From Spirochaetaceae bacterium (lineage in GTDB: Bacteria > Spirochaetota > Spirochaetia > Treponematales > Treponemataceae), in assembly GCA_017936665.1 (NCBI GenBank), contig JAGBFB010000022.1, positions 1 to 59,983 of the forward strand: a DNA stretch of 59,983 nt, in the 5' to 3' direction. This document shows, one piece after another, positions 7,074 to 15,018 of this stretch (position 1 is its first letter; each line of letters opens with the position of its first letter). The notes under the pieces are model-generated. The model saw only the letters and a program-made list of their open reading frames with translations, had not been told where the DNA came from and did no database searches. The position numbers and the translations under genes were made by a program.

Positions 7074-10000
7074 CTACAATAAAAATTCTAATTTTTCCCT
7101 GATAAATTGGCTTTTTTCTTTTAACCCGATTTTTCCAGTTTGCAAAATTAAGAAATTTGGCTTATGAGGATCTAATTTTACTCTTCCACCACTTTCTTTT
7201 ATTAAACGCAATACTTTTTCTACGCTAATATGTGAAACTTTAGCAAATTCAATTTGAACAATTCCTTGTCTTTCTTTAAGAGTTGCAATATTCAACTGTC
7301 TACAAATAACACGAATTTCTGCAAGTGAAAGTAAACTATAAACTTCATCAGGAACTGGACCAAATCTATCTTCAAGTTCTGCATAAACTCGTTCGTATTC
7401 TTCTTTTGTGGAAATTGAAGCAACTTTTTTGTAAATTTCCATCTTTGTTTGAAGATTTTTAATGTATGTTTCTGGAATAAATCCTGTATATTCAAGTTCA
7501 AGAAGAACTTCTGTTTTTTCGGTGTAATTTTCGTCCGAAAGTTTTTGTACAGCATCTTCTAGCAATCTTAAATACAAATCAAATCCAACAGAATAAACAT
7601 CTCCAGATTGGTCTTTACCTAAAAGATTACCTGCCCCACGAATTTCCATATCCTTCATAGCAATTTTGAAGCCACTTCCAAGTTCAGTAAAATCTGAAAT
7701 TACTTGCAAACGCTTCATTGCAATTTCAGATAGAGCTTTGTTTTCAGGATACAATAAATAGGCATAGGCTTTTCTATCACTTCGGCCAACACGACCTCTA
7801 AGTTGATAAAGTTGGGAAATTCCGTACATGTCTGCTCTATCAATGATGATGGTATTTACATTTGGAATATCAATTCCGTTTTCGATAATCGTTGTGGCAA
7901 CTAGAACATGAAATCCACCCATTTTGAAGCGACGGAAAATATCATCAAGTTCTGTAGAAGACATTTGTCCGTGGGCTGTATCAATCATCATTTCAGGAAC
8001 AAGTTTTTCTAGTTTTAAGCGAACTTCTTCAAGGCTCTCAACTCGATTGTGAAGATAAAAAACTTGCCCTCCTCGTTCAACTTCCCGACGAATTGCAGAG
8101 GCTACTCTATCGTCATTATAGGCATCAATTACAGTTTCAATTGGTTGACGATTATGTGGTGGTGTTGTTAAAAGACTCATATCACGAATTTTTAACAAAC
8201 TCATGTGCAAGGTTCGAGGAATTGGAGTTGCACTCATGGCAAGACAGTCGATATTTTCTTTTAATTCTTTTAATCGTTCTTTGTCTTTTACGCCAAATCG
8301 TTGTTCTTCATCAATAATCATCAAACCTAAATCTTTAAAAATTACATCTTTTTGAATGATTCTATGAGTTCCAACAAGAACATCAATTTCACCTTTAGAA
8401 AGTTTTTCTAAGATTTTTTTCTGTTCGGCTTTTGTAACAAATCGTGACATGTGAGCAATTTTTACAGGAAATTTTTCAAATCGTTCTTTGCAAGATTCGT
8501 AATGTTGTTCTGCCAAAATCGTAGTTGGTGCTAAAAAGGCAACTTGTTTTCCACCCATAACGGCTTTAAAAGCAGCACGCATCGCAAGTTCAGTTTTTCC
8601 ATAACCAACATCACCACAAACTAACCTATCCATTGGAACAGGTTTTTCCATATCAAGTTTTATTTCTTTTGAAACAGTAATTTGATCATCAGTTTCGGTA
8701 TAAGGAAAAGCGGCCTCAAATGCAGTTTGCCATTCACCATCTTTTGGGAAAGGAAAACCTCGGGCAGCTTTTCGTCTTGAATATAAACTGATAAGGCGTT
8801 CTGCTAATTCTTCAACTGCTTTTTTTACACGATTTTTGCGATTTTCCCAACTTTTTGAGCCAATACGGTCAAGTCTAGGATTGTCACCTTCGTTACCGAT
8901 ATATCGCTGAACAAGATTTACTTGCTCAATTGGAATAAAAACAATTTCTTCGTCAGCGTATTCAAGTTTGATGTAATCTCGCTCGTTGCCAAGAGCTTTT
9001 ACTCGGTCAATTCCTTTAAAAAGTCCAATTCCGTAATTTACATGAACAACATAATCCCCTGGATTTAATTCAACGAAGGTATCAATTACAGAACTTTTTG
9101 CATGTTTTACAGATTTTGGAGCGTGTTTTCTGCGTCCAAAAATTTCATTTTCTTGAATTACAAGAATTTTTTCTTGAGGAATACCAAATCCACCAGAAAT
9201 TGATAATGGTAAAATTTGTAATTTTCCTGATTTAAAATCTACATAATCTTTTAAAATTTCATTTATTCGTAAGGCTTGATTTTCACTTTCTGCAAAGATA
9301 AAGATTTTATATTCTTCTTTTAAAAGATTTTCGATGGATTCTTTTAAATAATTGATATTTCCAAAAAAACTACGAGGACTTTCAACTTCTAAAGTGAATC
9401 TATCTTTTGCAAGAGAATCTTCACCGTGAATTGTTCTAAATAAAATTGCATTTTTGCAAAAATCCATTAAGTTAGAAAAATTTAGCAAAATATCTTGAGG
9501 AGGTGGAACTGGACGAGCATTTTCAGTTTCAATTAAAGTTTTTGCTTTACGATAAAGTCCTAAAAATTCTCGTTCAAAACTTTCTTGGGAATTTTTTTGT
9601 CTATCATAATCGCAGAAAAAAACTTTTGTATTAGAATCAAGATATGATAAAACAGAACTTTGATATACATTATTTTCTTCAGATTGCCACAACAAAGGAT
9701 AAAATAATTCTTCGCCCTCTGATTCGTGGCTAACCATCAATTCTGTAAGATAAGAAGAAAAATCAAATTCTGTTAAATCTTTGCGATTTTTAAGTCGGTT
9801 TTCTAATTCAGAAACTAATTCATCATTCCAAACAACTTCTTTCATTGGATAAATTAAAAGTGAATTTACAGTTTCTATAGAAGATTGTGTTTCTGGACTA
9901 AAAGATTTTATTTGTTCAACTTCATCAAAATCAAAAACGATTCGGTGAGCAAATTCTTCACCAGGCATAAAAATATCTAAAACTTCACCGCGCAAAGTAA

Positions 10001-10568
10001 ATTCTCCACGAACAGTAACTCGTGGAACTCTTAAATATCCAAGTTGTGAAAGTTTTTCTGCAACATTTGTTGGGTCAAAAGTTTGTCCTTTTTTTATTGT
10101 AAAAACAAGTGATTTTACATAATCGGCTGGAGGAACTGGAGTTAACAAAGCCCTTTGTGAAATTACATAAAATGTAGGCTTTTTATTTTTTTCTGATAAA
10201 ATTCCTTGAGATTCGTTAAAAGCTAATTTTGATAAAAAAGAAGCTCGTTCACCAAAAACAACAGCACCTTTAGCACAAGGTCTGTAAGGAACCATTCCCC
10301 ACCAAGGCAAAGTCAAAATATCTGCTTGTAAAATTCCTTTATCATCAGTAAAAACTGTGGTTAAATCTAAAATTAATTCAGAGCAATCTTTTTCTGAAGG
10401 AACAACAAAAACGCATTTTTTAGAAAGTTCTTTTGCAAAAAAAGCTGTAACAGAACCAGAAATTCCTTCAATTTCTTTTACGCCAAATTCTTCATTTTCT
10501 ACAAAAGAAAGAAGATTTTTAACTTGAGGCCAATTATGAAATAATTTTTGAAGTAATAAAGTATTCAT
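7074..10568 (-). CDS. mfd: Transcription-repair coupling factor
   Basis: 1164 residues, normal for Mfd, an ATP-driven translocase that removes stalled RNA polymerase and recruits UvrA. Order: UvrB-like N-terminal modules (about 1-340), the polymerase-interacting domain (about 480-560, with GDYVVHVNYGIGLFKGI), RecG-like helicase motor with Walker A GDVGYGKTE (about 645) and DEEQ box IDEEQRFGV (about 752), QLRGRVGRSDR, and the C-terminal TRCF domain. The gene starts only 23 bases from the divergent gene at 10592, so its promoter must overlap or lie in that neighbour. Confidence 0.97.
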   Translation of the reverse strand: MNTLLLQKLFHNWPQVKNLLSFVENEEFGVKEIEGISGSVTAFFAKELSKKCVFVVPSEKDCSELILDLTTVFTDDKGILQADILTLPWWGMVPYRPCAKGAVVFGERASFLSKLAFNESQGILSEKNKKPTFYVISQRALLTPVPPADYVKSLVFTIKKGQTFDPTNVAEKLSQLGYLRVPRVTVRGEFTLRGEVLDIFMPGEEFAHRIVFDFDEVEQIKSFSPETQSSIETVNSLLIYPMKEVVWNDELVSELENRLKNRKDLTEFDFSSYLTELMVSHESEGEELFYPLLWQSEENNVYQSSVLSYLDSNTKVFFCDYDRQKNSQESFEREFLGLYRKAKTLIETENARPVPPPQDILLNFSNLMDFCKNAILFRTIHGEDSLAKDRFTLEVESPRSFFGNINYLKESIENLLKEEYKIFIFAESENQALRINEILKDYVDFKSGKLQILPLSISGGFGIPQEKILVIQENEIFGRRKHAPKSVKHAKSSVIDTFVELNPGDYVVHVNYGIGLFKGIDRVKALGNERDYIKLEYADEEIVFIPIEQVNLVQRYIGNEGDNPRLDRIGSKSWENRKNRVKKAVEELAERLISLYSRRKAARGFPFPKDGEWQTAFEAAFPYTETDDQITVSKEIKLDMEKPVPMDRLVCGDVGYGKTELAMRAAFKAVMGGKQVAFLAPTTILAEQHYESCKERFEKFPVKIAHMSRFVTKAEQKKILEKLSKGEIDVLVGTHRIIQKDVIFKDLGLMIIDEEQRFGVKDKERLKELKENIDCLAMSATPIPRTLHMSLLKIRDMSLLTTPPHNRQPIETVIDAYNDDRVASAIRREVERGGQVFYLHNRVESLEEVRLKLEKLVPEMMIDTAHGQMSSTELDDIFRRFKMGGFHVLVATTIIENGIDIPNVNTIIIDRADMYGISQLYQLRGRVGRSDRKAYAYLLYPENKALSEIAMKRLQVISDFTELGSGFKIAMKDMEIRGAGNLLGKDQSGDVYSVGFDLYLRLLEDAVQKLSDENYTEKTEVLLELEYTGFIPETYIKNLQTKMEIYKKVASISTKEEYERVYAELEDRFGPVPDEVYSLLSLAEIRVICRQLNIATLKERQGIVQIEFAKVSHISVEKVLRLIKESGGRVKLDPHKPNFLILQTGKIGLKEKSQFIREKLEFLL

Positions 10569-10591
10569 TATTTTTATCCGATAATAAAGTT

Positions 10592-11551
10592 ATGAAAAGA
10601 TTTCTATTTGTAATTATATCAATTTTTGTAATTTTTGCCCAGACTGTAGTTGCACAAGAGAATAATGATGTGCAAGTTTCAATTAAATTATACAATAAAA
10701 CCTTGTATTATCCAGGAGAATCTTTAGATAATCCAATTTACGTTCATATAACGGTTGCTAATAAAGGAAGTGAAACTTTACGATTTAAGTTAGCTGACGA
10801 TAGAATGTTCAGTATAGATTTTAGTGCTTTTAACGCAAAAAATACAAAACTTCCATACACAGAAGAAATTATAAAAAAACGCACAACAGATAGAATTGTT
10901 TATTTTAGAGAAATTGCTCTTGAAACAGGTGAAGAATATTCTTTTGTAGAAAACTTAAAAGATTATGTACAGATTACAGAACCAGCAATTTATTATTTTG
11001 AATTAGATTTTTTTCCAGAATTATATAAATCAAAATACAACAAAATTGACTCAAATAGACTTAGAATTGATGTAAAACCTTCTCCTTCTGCTTCTGGTGT
11101 AACAAAAATTCCTGTTTCAAATGAAATGATTTCTGTATTAAAACCAGAATCAATTTCCCCTGATAAAGTTGTAGAACAAACTATCGTTGCTCGTCAAAAA
11201 AATTTGTGGGATCAATTTTTCTTGTATATGGATATTGAAAAAATGCTTACTCGGGACCAAGCAAGAAAACGAAAGTACACAACACTTTCAGATATGGATA
11301 GAAACAGAATGATTCAAGATTACAAACTTGATTTAATGCAGTCAAGAATTGATAATGCAATAGTTGCAATTCCAGAATCATTTTACATTGAAAAAACAGT
11401 TTACACCCAAACAGAAGGAAGTGTTTCTGTAATTCAATGGTTCAAATATGACACATTCCGTGAAAAGAAACGATATGTTTATAGCGTTCAAAAACGAGAT
11501 GAAATTTGGCATATTTACGATTATACAGTAGAAAATCTTGGAACAGAATAA
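10592..11551 (+). CDS. Secreted/periplasmic protein of unknown function
   Basis: 319 residues with a cleavable signal peptide (cut near VVAQ-EN, residue 22). Residues 25-165 look like an immunoglobulin-type beta sandwich (VSIKLYNKTLYYPGES, ITVANKGSETLRFKL), resembling proteins with a BsuPI-like intracellular-protease-inhibitor fold. The C-terminal 120 residues (LWDQFFLYMDIEKMLTRDQ and FYIEKTVYTQTEGSVSVI) look like an NTF2/SnoaL-type cone. I do not recognise the family. It is followed after 16 bases by a pseudo-receiver protein, with which it probably forms an operon. It probably acts in the periplasm. Confidence 0.75.
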   Translation: MKRFLFVIISIFVIFAQTVVAQENNDVQVSIKLYNKTLYYPGESLDNPIYVHITVANKGSETLRFKLADDRMFSIDFSAFNAKNTKLPYTEEIIKKRTTDRIVYFREIALETGEEYSFVENLKDYVQITEPAIYYFELDFFPELYKSKYNKIDSNRLRIDVKPSPSASGVTKIPVSNEMISVLKPESISPDKVVEQTIVARQKNLWDQFFLYMDIEKMLTRDQARKRKYTTLSDMDRNRMIQDYKLDLMQSRIDNAIVAIPESFYIEKTVYTQTEGSVSVIQWFKYDTFREKKRYVYSVQKRDEIWHIYDYTVENLGTE

Positions 11552-11567
11552 TATCTAGGGAAAACAA

Positions 11568-12404
11568 ATGAAAGCTGTAATAATCGCAGAATCAGAAAAC
11601 ATAATTGAAGAATTTTCTCAATACTACAAAGAAAATGGTTACGACATAATTGTTTATCGTTGGCTAATGAAAGCCATGGACAACATTGAAGAAATTGACC
11701 CAGATTTAATTTTTATCAATGCAGAAGAATATCCTCGCCATTGGAAAGTACTTTGCCAATATGTTGCAGGATTAAATAAAAATCCTAAAATTGTTTTATA
11801 TTCATCAAGTGTTTTAAACGATGAAGATAAAAACAAAGCGAAAATTCTAAACATTGATTCTGTAATAAATTCCAGCGAAGATTTACAAAAAATTTGCACA
11901 TTAGAAGAACTCTGCCCTACTACAACTGAATCTGAACAAGAAATTGAAACAGAATCAGTAATTGAAGTTGAACCAGAAAAGGATTTTGTTCACCACGAGG
12001 AAGTTGCACAAGAAATTGATGTTGAGCAAGACAACGAAATTGTACAAGAAATTCCAGAAATTTCACCAGAAAATGAAGTTGTTCAAGACAGCGAAGTTGA
12101 ACAAGAAATAAAAGAAGTTGAAAGTGAAAACAAAACTATTCAATCTGAAGAAATTTTTGAAGAAGAAAAAAAAGTTAACTGCAAATTTTTATTTACTCAT
12201 CCAAACTCCTTTGTGTTAATTACAGGAGAAGTTAAAGAATTTACAATTCCAAAATTAGTTTTTATTCCAGATAATATTGAAGACACAAAAGATTTATCTG
12301 TAGATACCATAATAAATAAATGCACACTTAAAATTGATAATAATATAAAAACTGTAAATGCAAAAATAATTAAAAATGGAAATGAAATAGAATTTTTAAT
12401 CTAA
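11568..12404 (+). CDS. Pseudo-receiver protein with acidic linker and possible PilZ-like end
   Basis: 278 residues. Residues 1-110 fold like a response-regulator receiver (MKAVIIAESENII, DPDLIFINAEEYP, KIVLYSSSVL), but the phosphoacceptor Asp position reads Asn in LIFINAEE, so phosphorylation is unlikely. Residues 120-205 are a long repetitive Glu/Val/Gln linker with recurring EVxQE and EIE units. The last 70 residues (CKFLFTHPNSFVLITGEV) may be a small PilZ-like beta domain. It is probably a cytoplasmic adaptor. The gene sits in a probable operon with the secreted protein before it, and a tRNA gene begins 11 bases after its stop. Function unknown. Confidence 0.72.
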   Translation: MKAVIIAESENIIEEFSQYYKENGYDIIVYRWLMKAMDNIEEIDPDLIFINAEEYPRHWKVLCQYVAGLNKNPKIVLYSSSVLNDEDKNKAKILNIDSVINSSEDLQKICTLEELCPTTTESEQEIETESVIEVEPEKDFVHHEEVAQEIDVEQDNEIVQEIPEISPENEVVQDSEVEQEIKEVESENKTIQSEEIFEEEKKVNCKFLFTHPNSFVLITGEVKEFTIPKLVFIPDNIEDTKDLSVDTIINKCTLKIDNNIKTVNAKIIKNGNEIEFLI

Positions 12405-12414
12405 GACAATTTTA

Positions 12415-12497
12415 CCCCGGATGGTGGAATGGTAGACACGCTAGTTTCAGGTACTAGAGTTCGAAAGGACGTGCAAGTTCAAGTCTTGTTCCGGGGA
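12415..12497 (+). tRNA. tRNA-Leu, anticodon CAG
   Basis: 83 bases, class II tRNA. The acceptor stem CCCCGGA (12415-12421) pairs with TCCGGGG (12490-12496), followed by discriminator A; CCA is not encoded. The anticodon arm is CTAGT-TTCAGGT-ACTAG, giving CAG at 12448-12450. A long variable arm and T-arm GTTCAAGTC follow. A C at position 1 is uncommon for tRNA-Leu but pairs correctly. Confidence 0.95.
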
Positions 12498-12556
12498 AAG
12501 TTTTTTTCCAAATAAAGCAAGAAGTAAATTTTGTAAATGCAGAATTTTCAGTCAAA

Positions 12557-12581
12557 GCTTTCGACGAGAGCCATTTTTTTT
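12557..12581 (+). terminator. Probable terminator after tRNA-Leu
   Basis: GCTTTC (12557-12562) pairs with GAGAGC (12566-12571, one G-U pair) around a three-base loop and is followed by CA and eight T. The stem is short but the T run is good. The T run merges into the dispersed 38-base motif. A shorter T7 run also follows the tRNA directly at about 12501. Confidence 0.5.
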
Positions 12582-12614
12582 CTGGTACAAATTATTTTTG
12601 CAAACTTCTGTAGA
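12577..12614 (+). repeat. Dispersed 38-base intergenic motif, copy 1 (upstream of RNB gene)
   Basis: This segment matches 57590-57627 upstream of fusA at 33 of 38 positions with no gaps. It begins TTTTTCTGGTAC and ends TTCTGTAGA. In both places it lies on the plus strand, shortly before a promoter-like element and the start of an RNA/translation gene. Here a TGATATACT extended -10 follows at about 12623. Confidence 0.55.
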
Positions 12615-12652
12615 TAGTTGCATGATATACTTTTTTACTTTATATTATAACT

Positions 12653-14599
12653 ATGATAGAAAATAATAGTTTTGTCATTTATAAAAATCAACTTGCACTT
12701 GTAATCGAAGTTTCTGATAAATTTACTGTTAAATTTCAATCTTCACCAAAAACTTCTACAGGAAAATCTGCAATTTACTCTACACAAAAAATTCGTGAAA
12801 AAGATATGTCTTTGTTATATCCTGCAAATTTAATAACAAGCAAAAAACAACTAACAGATTTTTCAAATGTAGAAAGCAAAATTCAATATTTAATTGATAT
12901 TGCGGAAAATCAAGACAATCAAAATTCTATCACAGAAAAAATTAAAGAAGTTTATGAACTTTTAATTTCGGATGAAGACACAGCAACACAAGAAGTTTCT
13001 TTTTTTGATTTAGCAGAACTTACGCTTGGAGATTTTTTAGCAAAAGATTCTTGGCTTTTTTATAACATGATAAAAAAACTTCCTTATTTTAAAACTATTG
13101 ATGAAAATTTTATTCCTCGTAGTCAAGATGAAATAAATCAAATTTTACAAAAAGAAAATGCAAAAGAAAACCAAGCAAAACTTTATGAAGAATTTATCAA
13201 AAGATTAAAGCAAAAATCAATTAACCAAGATGATTTTCAATATATGCAAGAAATCGAAGCATATTGTCTAGGAAAAACTGATAAATCTAAAATCTTAAAA
13301 GATGCAGGATTTTCTGATAAAATAGAAAAAGTTCACAAACTTTTGATTGATACAGGATTTTGGCATTTTACAAAAAATCCACATCCAATAAGACATGGTT
13401 TATCAATTCAATCTGCAAGAGAGGTTCTTCCTCCTCCACCAGAAGAAAATCGAGTTGAAGTTTCTACAATTTCCTATGCCATCGATAATGAATGGAGTAC
13501 AGACCCTGACGATGCAATTGGATTTGATGGTGAATTTTATTGGGTACATGTAGCAGACCCTGCTTCTACAGTTTTTCCTGACTCTAAAATTGATATTGAT
13601 GCTCGACACAGAGGAACAACTCTTTATCTTCCAGAACATACAGCAAGAATGTTAAATGAAAAAAGTATAGAAGACTACGCCCTTGGATTAACAGAAAAAA
13701 GTAAGGCATTATCTTTTAAAATTAAACTTGATGAAAATGCAAATATAATTGATACAGAAGTTTTAAAATCAATTGTAAATGTAAAAAGATTAACATATAA
13801 ACAAGCAGATGAAATAAAAGATTGTGCAGAATTAAAGCCTTTATTCGATATTGCAAAAAAATATGAACAACGAAGGAAATCATCTGGTGCAATTCAAATA
13901 CAATTACCAGAAGTAGATATTAAAATTACAAATTCCGATGAAGAAAAAAATATTGTTTCAATCTATAAATCTGAACATACAGAATCATCTGAATTAGTAA
14001 AAGAATTTATGTTGATGGCAGGAGAAGCCGCTGCAAGATTTGCATTCAAAAATCAAATTCCCTTTCCATTTATTAGTCAAGATGAACCAGACATTCCAAA
14101 AGAAATTCCAGAAGGTTTAGCAGGACAATATCGATTGCGCCGTTGTATGAAAAGCCGACGAGTTGGAGTTACACCTAGTATGCATTGTTCCCTTGGACTT
14201 GCGATGTACAGTCAAGTAACTAGCCCTTTACGAAGATATATGGATTTAATTGCACATCAACAATTAAGAGCGTTTATTGATAATAAAAAATTGATTTCAA
14301 AAGATGAAGTGCTAGAAAGAATTAGTTGTGGAGATGCAGGAATTAATGCCGCTGTAAAAGCAGATAGAGAAAGTTGCTTACACTGGAAACTTGTGTTTTT
14401 AACACAAAATCCAGACTGGCAAGGGAAAGCCATTGCAGTAGAAAAAAAACAAAAACAAACAGTTTTTCTAATTCCAGAATTAGCAATGGAAACAATTCTA
14501 AATAACGATAAAGACTATGAATTAAACGAAGAAATTACAGTTAAAGCAGGAAAAATTTCTATTCCAGAATTATCTGTTGATTTTATCAAAATTTTATAG
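12653..14599 (+). CDS. RNB-domain exoribonuclease (RNase II/R family)
   Basis: 648 residues. The catalytic RNB domain is clear: NEWSTDPDDAIGFDG (about 278-292) carries the metal-binding Asp cluster, GTTLYLPEHTARML follows, and SQVTSPLRRYMDLIAHQQL (about 520-540) carries the conserved Arg/Tyr nucleotide contacts. The enzyme degrades RNA 3' to 5'. N-terminal cold-shock domains are not obvious, and the last 60 residues look like a degenerate S1-type barrel, so it is an RNase II-like spirochaetal variant. The ATG lacks a good ribosome-binding site. Its 3' end overlaps the convergent zinc-ribbon gene by 14 bases. Confidence 0.9.
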   Translation: MIENNSFVIYKNQLALVIEVSDKFTVKFQSSPKTSTGKSAIYSTQKIREKDMSLLYPANLITSKKQLTDFSNVESKIQYLIDIAENQDNQNSITEKIKEVYELLISDEDTATQEVSFFDLAELTLGDFLAKDSWLFYNMIKKLPYFKTIDENFIPRSQDEINQILQKENAKENQAKLYEEFIKRLKQKSINQDDFQYMQEIEAYCLGKTDKSKILKDAGFSDKIEKVHKLLIDTGFWHFTKNPHPIRHGLSIQSAREVLPPPPEENRVEVSTISYAIDNEWSTDPDDAIGFDGEFYWVHVADPASTVFPDSKIDIDARHRGTTLYLPEHTARMLNEKSIEDYALGLTEKSKALSFKIKLDENANIIDTEVLKSIVNVKRLTYKQADEIKDCAELKPLFDIAKKYEQRRKSSGAIQIQLPEVDIKITNSDEEKNIVSIYKSEHTESSELVKEFMLMAGEAAARFAFKNQIPFPFISQDEPDIPKEIPEGLAGQYRLRRCMKSRRVGVTPSMHCSLGLAMYSQVTSPLRRYMDLIAHQQLRAFIDNKKLISKDEVLERISCGDAGINAAVKADRESCLHWKLVFLTQNPDWQGKAIAVEKKQKQTVFLIPELAMETILNNDKDYELNEEITVKAGKISIPELSVDFIKIL

Positions 14600-14990
14600 T
14601 TTGAAAAAAAACAACTAAAATTACTACAAGAAAAATTATTGCAACAAGATAAATCCATAACGGTAGAGAATCTTCTGAATATTTTTTTGAACTATCATTT
14701 TTATCAAAACCAGAAAATATTTTTTGAAAATTAAATTTTTTTCTAGAATTTTTTTTGTTTTTTTTTGAATTTTCTTGAAATGAGTTTTCTTTATCAGTTG
14801 AAGATTTTGAACTTCCAACAGCATATCCACAATTTGGGCAACCATGGGCAAAAGTATGAGATGCACCAGTTTTTCCACAAGCAGGACATTTTACCGCTGC
14901 AAAAAATCTTCCACAATGACCACAAAATCTAGCGTTACCTTTAACTTCTGTTTGACAATTTTCGCAAAAAAATCTAGCGTGTTTTTTCAT
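14586..14990 (-). CDS. Double zinc-ribbon membrane protein
   Basis: 134 residues from the ATG at 14990, chosen over an upstream ATG inside mutS because AGAGAT lies just before it and the homologous-looking part starts there. Two zinc ribbons: FCENCQTEV...FCGHCGRFF and KCPACGK...GCPNCGYAV, eight Cys in CxxC pairs (residues 9-56). A Ser/Lys-rich linker follows, then one transmembrane segment near the C-terminus (LPLWIYLVAIIFLVVILVVF). Partner and function unknown; such proteins are common small zinc-ribbon membrane factors. It is last in the tamB-bamA-skp-mutS operon, 28 bases after mutS, and overlaps the convergent RNB gene end. Confidence 0.78.
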   Translation of the reverse strand: MKKHARFFCENCQTEVKGNARFCGHCGRFFAAVKCPACGKTGASHTFAHGCPNCGYAVGSSKSSTDKENSFQENSKKNKKNSRKKFNFQKIFSGFDKNDSSKKYSEDSLPLWIYLVAIIFLVVILVVFFQTIKF

Positions 14991-15018
14991 TAATATCTCT
15001 TTTACTGCTTGTACAAAA

